Shown here one piece after another: positions 1 to 5,719 of a DNA stretch of 8,364 bases. Location: positions 1 through 8,364 of the forward strand of contig JACQRF010000043.1 of assembly GCA_016206635.1 (NCBI GenBank), in the 5' to 3' direction. The position numbers and the translations under genes are program-made. The stretch is from Candidatus Omnitrophota bacterium (GTDB taxonomy: Bacteria > Omnitrophota > Gorgyraeia > 1-14-0-20-64-10 > JACQQZ01). The notes beneath the pieces were generated by a model. The model worked only from the letters and a program-made list of their open reading frames with translations, was not told the DNA's origin and did not search any database. Each line of letters begins with the position of its first letter. Within the stretch, counting starts at the first letter, position 1.

Positions 1-1
1 C

Positions 2-394
2 GCGTCGCCGGATCTCCGGGTCCAACGTGTATCGGCCCTCCGGGAATACCCGCCGGTCGGCGGGCCGCCACAGCCGCCGTACCTGAACGCCGTCGCCGAA
101 GTGATCACGACCCTCGCCCCGCTCGATCTGCTGCGCCGCCTACAGGCGCTCGAGCGGGAGGCGGGGCGGCCGCGACCCGACCCAGTCCGCTGGGGCCCAC
201 GCCTCCTGGATCTCGACCTGTTGTTGCACGATAATCAAGTGATCCACACTCCGGAATTGACCGTGCCGCACCCACGCCTCGCTGAACGTCTTTTTGTTGT
301 GGAGCCACTGGCTGAGCTTGCACCAGATCTGATCCATCCCGTCCTTCGCCTATCCGTTGCTACACTCCTCGCGCGTATGAAGGATTCCCGATGA
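2..394 (+). CDS. folK: 2-amino-4-hydroxy-6-hydroxymethyldihydropteridine diphosphokinase (HPPK), 5'-truncated
   Basis: HPPK transfers pyrophosphate from ATP to 6-hydroxymethyl-7,8-dihydropterin, the step before dihydropteroate synthase in cytosolic folate synthesis. The frame is open from base 2, so the N-terminus lies outside the window. The visible 130 residues include the pterin-binding stretch YPPVGGPPQPPYLNAV, then the family signature RWGPRLLDLDLLL. The two Asp codons of the signature, at 209-211 and 215-217, correspond to the Mg-ATP ligands of E. coli HPPK. The C-terminal PHPRLAERLFVVEPLAELAP is also typical. An internal ATG-less start at 101 (GTG) would lose the pterin-binding strand and is not the true start. 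The stop overlaps the panC start as ATGA, which suggests translational coupling. folK next to pan genes is a common bacterial arrangement. The family call is secure; only the missing 5' end is uncertain. Confidence 0.95.
   Translation, partial: ASPDLRVQRVSALREYPPVGGPPQPPYLNAVAEVITTLAPLDLLRRLQALEREAGRPRPDPVRWGPRLLDLDLLLHDNQVIHTPELTVPHPRLAERLFVVEPLAELAPDLIHPVLRLSVATLLARMKDSR
380..384 (+). promoter_or_regulatory. Ribosome binding site of panC (AAGGA)
   Basis: AAGGA lies 6 nt upstream of the ATG at 391, inside the end of folK. It supports the 391 start over the downstream ATG at 436, which has no comparable purine-rich motif before it. Confidence 0.55.
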
Positions 395-1305
395 TTTGGC
401 CGACGGGTGCCGCGAGCCGGGGCCCCCGCCGCCCCATGAGAATCATCCGGAGTCCGCGGCAGATGCAGTCCGAAATGCTCCAGCTGCGGCGGCGCGGGCT
501 CACGATCGGGTTCGTGCCGACGATGGGCGCCCTGCACGCGGGGCATCTGCGGCTGCTGGCCCATGCGCGCCGCCAGAACGACCGCGTGATCCTCAGTATT
601 TTCGTCAATCCCACGCAATTCAATCAACGGCAGGACTTCACGCGCTACCCGAGGCCGTTCGCGCGCGATGCGCGATTGGCGCGCAAGGCCTCGGCCGACT
701 ACCTGTTCGCCCCGACGGCGAGGGAGATGTACCCTCCGGGGCACCAAACGACCGTCGAGGCGCCGGCCCTCGCCCGCCGGTGGGAAGGGGCATATCGGCC
801 GGGGCATTTCCGCGGCGTCGCGACCGTCGTCACCAAGCTGCTGGCGCTCGTGCAGCCGACGATCCTGTACGTCGGCGAGAAAGACGCCCAGCAGGCGCGC
901 CTGATCGAACAGCTCGTCGAGGACCTCCATCCGGCCACACGGGTCATCGTCGTGCCGACGGTCCGGGAACCGGACGGCCTGGCCATGAGCTCGCGCAACA
1001 CGCGCTTGTCTCCGACGGAGCGGCGGGACGCCCTCGTCGTATTTGAGGCTTTACAAGCCGCGGGGCGGTTGATAAAATCCGGGGAGTGTCGTCGGGGCGT
1101 CGTGCTCCGACGGATGCGGACCGTGGTGGCGCGCGCGCCGTCCGCGCGGCTGGAGTACGCGGCCGTCGTGGACCCTCGCACCTTGGAGCCGGTCACGGTC
1201 GCGCGCGGCCAGGTGCGGTTGCTCATCGCCGCGTGGATCGGCCGCACGCGCCTGATTGATACACTACGTGTGCGGTGCCAACGCCCCGTGCGGTGCCAGG
1301 GCTGA
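391..1305 (+). CDS. panC: Pantothenate synthetase (pantoate--beta-alanine ligase)
   Basis: PanC condenses D-pantoate with beta-alanine using ATP via a pantoyl-adenylate, the last step of pantothenate synthesis in the cytosol. The protein is 304 residues. It has the HIGH-type nucleotide-binding motif PTMGALHAGH at 43-52, then FVNPTQF, then GEKDAQQ, then the KMSKS-equivalent region GLAMSSRN, and ends with the usual WIGRTRLIDTL. Two starts are possible. ATG 391 has a good ribosome site and an ATGA overlap with folK, but adds about 15 residues lacking in typical PanC. ATG 436 (MRIIRSPRQM) matches the family's usual N-terminus. I keep 391 because of the ribosome site. The last ~12 residues (RVRCQRPVRCQG) run past the normal family end and are encoded by repeat sequence, so the C-terminus seems extended by a repeat. 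The downstream panD product supplies its beta-alanine substrate. Confidence 0.95.
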   Translation: MIWPTGAASRGPRRPMRIIRSPRQMQSEMLQLRRRGLTIGFVPTMGALHAGHLRLLAHARRQNDRVILSIFVNPTQFNQRQDFTRYPRPFARDARLARKASADYLFAPTAREMYPPGHQTTVEAPALARRWEGAYRPGHFRGVATVVTKLLALVQPTILYVGEKDAQQARLIEQLVEDLHPATRVIVVPTVREPDGLAMSSRNTRLSPTERRDALVVFEALQAAGRLIKSGECRRGVVLRRMRTVVARAPSARLEYAAVVDPRTLEPVTVARGQVRLLIAAWIGRTRLIDTLRVRCQRPVRCQG

Positions 1306-1353
1306 GCCCTGGCACCGGCCACGAGGAAAGTCCTCAGGCACCGGCAACGAGGA
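1273..1353 (+). repeat. Clustered direct and inverted repeats at the panC/panD junction
   Basis: The heptamer CGGTGCC occurs at 1273-1279 and 1291-1297. Its complement GGCACCG occurs at 1311-1317 and 1337-1343. The inner pair extends to a perfect 11-bp stem (1292-1302 with 1306-1316) whose 3-nt loop is the panC stop codon TGA. The downstream copies belong to a 17-bp direct repeat, 1311-1327 and 1337-1353, with one mismatch. The second copy contains the panD ribosome site. No T-run follows the hairpin, so it does not look like an intrinsic terminator. It may be a REP-like repeat or an RNA structure. Confidence 0.75.
1349..1353 (+). promoter_or_regulatory. Ribosome binding site of panD (GAGGA)
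   Basis: GAGGA lies 7 nt before the GTG at 1361 and fixes that codon as the panD start. It could pair with TCCTC at 1331-1335. That segment could instead pair with an upstream GAGGA at 1323-1327, but both stems are only 5 bp. Confidence 0.6.
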
Positions 1354-1360
1354 TGATCCT

Positions 1361-1726
1361 GTGCTGCGCGAGATGTGCAAATCCAAGATTCACCGGGCCA
1401 CGGTGACCGAGGCCAATCTGCAATATCAAGGGTCCATCACCATTGATGGGGCCCTGATGCGCGCAGCGAACCTCATCCCCGGTGAAAAGGTGCAGGTGGT
1501 CAACCTGCACAACGGGACGCGGATCGAGACGTACTGCCTCAACGGCAAAACGGGGTCCGGCACGATCTGCATGAACGGCGCGGCGGCCCGATGGGCCCAG
1601 GTCGGCGATCAGGTCATCATCATCGCGTACGCCCTGTGCGAGGACCGAGAGGCGAAACGGCTGCGGCCGCGTGTCGCCTTCGTGGACACGAGGAATCGCG
1701 TGATCAAGGTGCAACGATCTGTCTAG
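1361..1726 (+). CDS. panD: Aspartate 1-decarboxylase (pyruvoyl-dependent)
   Basis: PanD decarboxylates L-aspartate to beta-alanine, the substrate PanC needs for pantothenate. The GTG start at 1361 gives MLREMCKSKIHRATVTEANL, the normal family N-terminus, and the protein has the usual length at 121 residues. Key residues match E. coli numbering: Lys9, the Gly24-Ser25 self-cleavage site where Ser25 becomes the pyruvoyl group, Arg54, and Tyr58, the proton donor. The NGAAAR stretch follows. The frame is open further upstream to a possible ATG at 1256, but that region is the end of panC and the repeat cluster and has no PanD similarity. A proenzyme-processing factor (PanM/PanZ) is not seen here. 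The 3' end overlaps the next gene by 8 nt if that gene starts at CTG 1719. Confidence 0.96.
   Translation: MLREMCKSKIHRATVTEANLQYQGSITIDGALMRAANLIPGEKVQVVNLHNGTRIETYCLNGKTGSGTICMNGAAARWAQVGDQVIIIAYALCEDREAKRLRPRVAFVDTRNRVIKVQRSV
1706..1711 (+). promoter_or_regulatory. Ribosome binding site (AAGGTG) for the CTG-started nadX
   Basis: AAGGTG within the end of panD is followed by 7 nt and then CTG at 1719. This spacing is the main argument for CTG as the initiator, because no ATG, GTG or TTG exists in frame between the upstream stop at 1701 and the NAD-binding motif. Confidence 0.5.
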
Positions 1727-2501
1727 GCGCGTCAGGACCGGGATCATCGGGTGCGGAACCATCGGTTCGGCGTTGGGGCTGGCGCTCCAACGCCCGCCGC
1801 TGGCCAAGGCGTTCCGGGTTGTCGCCGTCGCCGATGTGGACCCGACCCCTGCCCACGCGCTGGCTCGACGGCTCCGCGTCCCCGTCCTCCCCCTCCCGAT
1901 GCTGATCCGCCGCAGCGTCCTCGTCATCGAGGCGGCCTCATCCGAGGCCGCCCCCGCCATTGTCACCCGCGCCCTGGCCGCGCGCCGCACCGTGCTGGCG
2001 ATGTCGGTGGGCGGTTTGCTGCCGATCGCCGCCCGGCTCCGCGCGCTCACCCGACGAGGCGGGCAGCTCCTGACCCCGTCCGGCGCGATCGCCGGCCTCG
2101 ATGGGATCCGCGCCGCCACGCTCGGCGGGTTGCGCCGCGTCACATTGACCACGCGCAAGCCGCCGCGCGCCCTCGGGCTGACGGGTCGGGTCCGTCGCCC
2201 CATCACCATGTTCCGCGGTCCGGCCGCCCAGGCCGTCCGCCGGTTCCCGCAGAATATCAATGTCGCCGCCACGCTGGCCCTTGCCGGACTCGGGGCGGCG
2301 CGCACCATGGTCCGTCTCGTGGCGGACCCCGGCGTCTCGCGCAACGTCCATGAAATCGACGCCGTTGGCGAGTTCGGGCGGCTGACCGTCAGGGCAGAAA
2401 ACCGCCCATCGCGGCGGAATCCGAAAACCAGCGCACTCGCGATCTTGTCTGCGCAGGCGGCGCTCCAGCAGCTCGCGTCGGCCTGGCGGGTAGGTACCTA
2501 A
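1719..2501 (+). CDS. nadX: L-aspartate dehydrogenase, NadX family
   Basis: Family members oxidise L-aspartate to iminoaspartate with NAD(P)+, feeding quinolinate and NAD synthesis in place of L-aspartate oxidase, or run in reverse to make aspartate. From CTG 1719 the protein is 260 residues, normal for the family. It has the Rossmann motif GIIGCGTIG (Gly11, Gly13, Gly16), an acidic end of the second strand (VADVDP), then TPSGAIAGLDGI, NINVAATLALAG, and NVHEI, with His211 at the position of the proposed catalytic His. ENRPSRRNPKTSALA is near the C-terminus. The first conventional start, TTG 1773, falls after the Rossmann glycines and would destroy the cofactor site. The 8-nt overlap with panD suggests translational coupling. 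nadA and nadC are not in the window, so the link to NAD synthesis is inferred from the family. Confidence 0.88.
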   Translation: MSRRVRTGIIGCGTIGSALGLALQRPPLAKAFRVVAVADVDPTPAHALARRLRVPVLPLPMLIRRSVLVIEAASSEAAPAIVTRALAARRTVLAMSVGGLLPIAARLRALTRRGGQLLTPSGAIAGLDGIRAATLGGLRRVTLTTRKPPRALGLTGRVRRPITMFRGPAAQAVRRFPQNINVAATLALAGLGAARTMVRLVADPGVSRNVHEIDAVGEFGRLTVRAENRPSRRNPKTSALAILSAQAALQQLASAWRVGT

Positions 2502-2513
2502 TCGAATCGGGAA

Positions 2514-2521
2514 GGGGGTGA
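2514..2521 (+). promoter_or_regulatory. Strong ribosome binding site of the 79-residue gene
   Basis: GGGGGTGA is close to the ideal GGAGGTGA and lies 7 nt before the ATG at 2529. It is the strongest ribosome site in the window, suggesting that this small protein is made in quantity. Confidence 0.65.
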
Positions 2522-2528
2522 GATCAGC

Positions 2529-2768
2529 ATGGCGCAGAAAATTGCCAAGGCAGGCGTGAAGCGCGTCAAGGGATATCTCTACTATCTCGACAAGCAAGGC
2601 GACGTGTCGAGGGCGAAGATGGCCCGGGGCGGCAGCAAAGGCGGCAAGCCGGAGAAGGTGGCCCGGCTCGGCGTCAAACGCCAGGACGGGTTCCTCTACT
2701 TCATTGACAAGCAGGGGGACGTTTCCCGGGCAAAGATGGTGCGTGGCGGCCGCCGCAAGCGGCGATAA
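2529..2768 (+). CDS. Small basic protein with two tandem ~32-residue repeats, function unknown
   Basis: I do not know this protein's function. Its 79 residues hold two copies of one unit: roughly residues 4-35 (KIAKAGVKRVKGYLYYLDKQ through RGG) and 43-74 (KVARLGVKRQDGFLYFIDKQ through RGG). They are joined by SKGGKPE and followed by a basic tail, GRRKRR. Both copies keep GVKR, an aromatic strand (YLYYLDKQ or FLYFIDKQ) and GDVSRAKM. The unit resembles short single-copy hypothetical proteins I have seen with a YLYF-DK-GD core, but I cannot name a family. There is no signal peptide, membrane segment or cysteine. The high Lys/Arg content would allow nucleic-acid or ribosome binding, which is speculation. 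The gene follows nadX by 27 nt and is closed by a strong hairpin. Confidence 0.85.
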   Translation: MAQKIAKAGVKRVKGYLYYLDKQGDVSRAKMARGGSKGGKPEKVARLGVKRQDGFLYFIDKQGDVSRAKMVRGGRRKRR

Positions 2769-2785
2769 GCGTTCCGCACGATACG

Positions 2786-2833
2786 AACACAAACACCCCT
2801 CACCTGGCTCCTCGGGTGAGGGGTGTTTGTGTT
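2786..2833 (+). terminator. Rho-independent-type terminator with a perfect 19-bp stem
   Basis: Bases 2786-2804 (AACACAAACACCCCTCACC) are perfectly complementary to 2815-2833, with a 10-nt loop. The stem has a GC-rich core next to the loop and a T-rich 3' arm running into GTTTG, with no pure T-run. It lies 17 nt after the small gene's stop and probably ends the vitamin operon. The other arm is A-rich, so it could also stop transcription from the opposite direction. Confidence 0.75.
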
Positions 2834-2838
2834 TGCGG

Positions 2839-2844
2839 TATAAT
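2839..2844 (+). promoter_or_regulatory. Possible -10 box (TATAAT) for uvrA
   Basis: This is an exact TATAAT in an otherwise GC-rich context, just after the terminator. No convincing -35 hexamer is present 15-19 nt upstream, where the terminator arm lies. Transcription would start near 2850, only a few bases before the uvrA ATG, giving an almost leaderless mRNA. AGGCGG at 2845-2850 could act as a ribosome site only if the transcript starts further upstream. Confidence 0.4.
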
Positions 2845-2854
2845 AGGCGGTTCT

Positions 2855-5719
2855 ATGGCTGACACCATCGTCATCCGGGGGGCGCGGGAGCACAACCTCA
2901 AGGGGATCGACCTCGCGCTCCCCCGCAATGCCCTGATCGTCATCACCGGGCTGTCCGGCTCCGGCAAGTCGTCGCTCGCCTTCGACACCCTCTACGCCGA
3001 GGGCCAGCGGCGGTACGTCGAGTCGCTCTCCGCCTACGCCCGCCAATTCCTCGAACAGTTGCAGAAACCCAACGTCGAGCACATTGATGGGTTGTCGCCG
3101 GCGATCGCCATTGAACAGCGGACCGCGGGCGCCAACCCGCGGTCAACCGTCGCGACCCAAACGGAAATTTACGATTACCTGCGCCTGCTCTACGCCCGCG
3201 CGGGCACGGCGCACTGCCCGACCTGCCGGCGGCCGATCCACCCGCAGAGCCCGCAGGAGATCGTCGAGCAGGTGCTGAAACTCCCGGCAACATCGCCGAT
3301 CCTGGTGCTGGCGCCGGTTGTGCGCGGCCGGAAAGGGGAATACGTCGAGCTGTTCAAGCTGCTGCAGCGGGAAGGCTTTGTCCGGGTCCGGGTGGATGGC
3401 GCACCCCGCGAGCTGTCGCGGCCGATCCCGCTCGACAAGAAGCGGGCGCATTCGATTGACGTGGTGGTGGACCGGTTGACCATCGCCCCGGGGGTGAAGG
3501 GGCGGCTCACCGACTCGCTCGAGACGGCGCTCAAGGCGGGCAAAGGGACGGTGGTCATCGCCCATGGCGCCAACGACCTGGTGTTCAGCGAGCGGTATGG
3601 CTGCCCGGCCTGCGGGGTGAGTTTCGCCGAGCTGGAGCCGCGCCTCTTCTCCTTCAACAGCCCGTACGGGGCCTGCCCGACCTGCCACGGCCTGGGCACG
3701 ACGCTGAAGATGGACGAGGCGTTGGTCATCCCCGATCCCGGCAAGTCGCTCCTGGAGGGGGCCGTCGAGCCGTGGCGCCGCGGCAACCGCGGCTACATCA
3801 TGTACCACCGGGCCCTGCTGCGCGAGTTGGCCGCGGGGCTGCGGGTCTCGCTGGAGACGCCGTTCGCGCGCCTCCCGGACCGCGTCCAGCGGATCATCCT
3901 GCGCGGGTCCGATGAGGTCGAGGTCTGGGGCAAGCCATTCGAGGGCGTCATCCCCAACCTCGAGCGGCTGTTCCGCGACAGCGACAGCGACTTCGTGAAA
4001 GAAGAAGTCACCAAGTACATGGCGACGCTGCCGTGCCCCACCTGCCGCGGCGCCCGCCTGAAATCGGAGGCGCTGGCCGTCACCGTTGACGGCCGCTCGA
4101 TCATTGAGGCGACGGCCCTCTCCATCACGCAGGCCTACGAATGGATCCGCGGGCTCTCGCCGGCGCCACCGGGGACCGTCCCCCGTCCGGGGACAGTCCC
4201 CGGCGCCGTCGCCGAACCGATCCTCAAGGAAATCCGCCAGCGCCTGCAATTCCTGAAAGATGTCGGCCTCGAGTACCTGACGCTAGATCGGGTCAGCAAC
4301 ACCCTCTCCGGCGGGGAGGCGCAGCGGATCCGCCTGGCCACGCAAATCGGGGCGGGCCTCGTCGGCGTGCTCTACATCCTGGATGAGCCGTCGATCGGGC
4401 TGCACCAGCGCGACAACCATAAACTGCTGGCTACCCTGAAAGCCTTGCGCGACCTGGGCAATACGGTGATCGTCGTCGAGCACGACGAGGCGACGATCCG
4501 CGCCGCCGACTACGTCGTGGACCTGGGGCCCGGCGCCGGCAAACATGGTGGCGAGGTGGTGGCCGCCGGACCGATCGAGGCGATCCTGGCTTGCGAACGC
4601 TCGCTGACCGGCCAGTACCTGCGCGGCGTCCGGCAAATCGCCGTCCCGGCGGCCCGGCGGCCGTGGCGCGACCGGCCGGCCATCGAGATCCGCGGGGCGC
4701 GGGAGCATAACCTCAAACGGGTGACCGCGCGCATCCCGCTCGGCATCCTCACCTGCGTCACCGGCGTCTCCGGCTCCGGCAAGTCGTCACTGGTGGACGA
4801 TATCCTGTACCGCGCGCTGGCGCAGCGCCTGTACCGCGCCCGCGTGAAACCCGGGGCCTATGACCGCCTGATCGGCGTGGAGCAGATTGATAAAGTGATC
4901 GTCATTGACCAATCACCGATCGGGCGCACGCCGCGGTCGAACCCGGCGACCTACACCGACGCCTACGGCCCGATCCGCGAGCTGTTCGCCAAGACCACGG
5001 AAGCCCGGGCGCGCGGGTTCCGGCCGGGCCGCTTCAGCTTCAACGTCAAAGGGGGGCGATGCGAGGCGTGCCAGGGCAACGGGGTCATCAAGGTCGAGAT
5101 GCATTTCCTCCCGGACGTGTACGTCCCGTGCGACGTGTGCCACGGGCACCGGTTCAACGAGGCGACGCTCGACGTCCGCTACAAAGGCTCGACGATCGCC
5201 GACGTGCTCCGGATGACCGTGGAGGAAGCGCTCGCGGTGTTCGCGCCGATCCCGGCGTTGCAGGCGAAGCTGCGCACCTTGGCCGATGTCGGATTGGGCT
5301 ATCTGGAATTGGGGCAGCCCGCCACGACCCTCTCCGGCGGGGAGGCGCAGCGGGTCAAGCTGGCCGCGGAGCTGTCCAAGGTCGCGACCGGGCGCACGCT
5401 CTACCTGCTGGACGAACCGACCTCGGGGCTCCACTTCGCCGACATCGCGAAGCTCCTTGACGTGCTGCACGCCCTGGTCAACCGCGGCAACACGATGCTG
5501 ATCATCGAGCACAACTTGGACGTCATCAAAACCGCCGATTACGTGATTGACCTCGGCCCGGAAGGGGGCGATCGGGGCGGGGCGCTCGTCGCCTGTGGCA
5601 CGCCGGAAGAGGTGGCGCAGACGCCGGCCTCGCACACCGGCCAGGAGCTGAGAAAGCTCTTGCCCGCGCCCGCGGCCCATGTTAGAACCGGCTCCAAGGT
5701 GCGATCCGCCGATGCGTAA
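2855..5719 (+). CDS. uvrA: UvrABC excinuclease subunit A
   Basis: UvrA dimers recognise bulky DNA lesions and load UvrB in nucleotide excision repair. ATG 2855 gives MADTIVIRGAREHNLKGIDL, the normal N-terminus; the in-frame GTG at 2816 lies in the terminator arm. The 954-residue length is normal. First ATPase half: Walker A GLSGSGKSS (32-40), zinc finger Cys250/253/274/277, LSGGEAQRIRLA, Walker B LYILDEPSIGLHQRD. Second half: Walker A GVSGSGKSS (from 637), zinc finger Cys736/739/759/762 in RCEACQGNGVIKVEMHF and the following residues, LSGGEAQRVKLA, LYLLDEPTSGLHFADI. All motifs look intact. Odd point: residues about 438-450 (PPGTVPRPGTVPG) are an extra proline-rich segment encoded by two palindromes. 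It lies in a variable linker just before the first signature region, so activity is probably kept. The 3' end overlaps the next gene by 8 nt. Confidence 0.98.
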   Translation: MADTIVIRGAREHNLKGIDLALPRNALIVITGLSGSGKSSLAFDTLYAEGQRRYVESLSAYARQFLEQLQKPNVEHIDGLSPAIAIEQRTAGANPRSTVATQTEIYDYLRLLYARAGTAHCPTCRRPIHPQSPQEIVEQVLKLPATSPILVLAPVVRGRKGEYVELFKLLQREGFVRVRVDGAPRELSRPIPLDKKRAHSIDVVVDRLTIAPGVKGRLTDSLETALKAGKGTVVIAHGANDLVFSERYGCPACGVSFAELEPRLFSFNSPYGACPTCHGLGTTLKMDEALVIPDPGKSLLEGAVEPWRRGNRGYIMYHRALLRELAAGLRVSLETPFARLPDRVQRIILRGSDEVEVWGKPFEGVIPNLERLFRDSDSDFVKEEVTKYMATLPCPTCRGARLKSEALAVTVDGRSIIEATALSITQAYEWIRGLSPAPPGTVPRPGTVPGAVAEPILKEIRQRLQFLKDVGLEYLTLDRVSNTLSGGEAQRIRLATQIGAGLVGVLYILDEPSIGLHQRDNHKLLATLKALRDLGNTVIVVEHDEATIRAADYVVDLGPGAGKHGGEVVAAGPIEAILACERSLTGQYLRGVRQIAVPAARRPWRDRPAIEIRGAREHNLKRVTARIPLGILTCVTGVSGSGKSSLVDDILYRALAQRLYRARVKPGAYDRLIGVEQIDKVIVIDQSPIGRTPRSNPATYTDAYGPIRELFAKTTEARARGFRPGRFSFNVKGGRCEACQGNGVIKVEMHFLPDVYVPCDVCHGHRFNEATLDVRYKGSTIADVLRMTVEEALAVFAPIPALQAKLRTLADVGLGYLELGQPATTLSGGEAQRVKLAAELSKVATGRTLYLLDEPTSGLHFADIAKLLDVLHALVNRGNTMLIIEHNLDVIKTADYVIDLGPEGGDRGGALVACGTPEEVAQTPASHTGQELRKLLPAPAAHVRTGSKVRSADA
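4171..4201 (+). repeat. Two 13-bp palindromes in tandem inside uvrA
   Basis: GGGGACCGTCCCC (4171-4183) and GGGGACAGTCCCC (4189-4201) are each perfect palindromes around one central base. They are spaced 18 nt apart, so the frame is kept and they encode PGTVPR then PGTVPG. GGCGCC also flanks both sides, at 4162-4167 and 4202-4207. The pair looks like an inserted short palindromic repeat. Confidence 0.8.

Noticed and set aside
840..905. PanC motif reads GEKDAQQ, not the KDYQQ or KDFQQ of some reference enzymes
   Set aside because: Ala at this position is common in other bacterial PanC proteins, so it is not a defect.
1292..1316. Hairpin at the panC stop as an intrinsic terminator
   Set aside because: No T-run follows, and panD continues the same pathway a few bases later.
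1256..1360. N-terminal extension of panD starting at ATG 1256
   Set aside because: The region overlaps the end of panC and the repeats, and PanD similarity begins exactly at GTG 1361, which has its own ribosome site.
1334..2344. Long open frames on the minus strand (also within 3143-4249 and 4913-5728)
   Set aside because: They are Arg/Ala/Pro-rich shadows of clear genes on the plus strand, a normal effect of high GC, and show no recognisable domains.
2816..2854. GTG start for uvrA at 2816
   Set aside because: It lies inside the terminator stem, and the normal UvrA N-terminus begins at ATG 2855.
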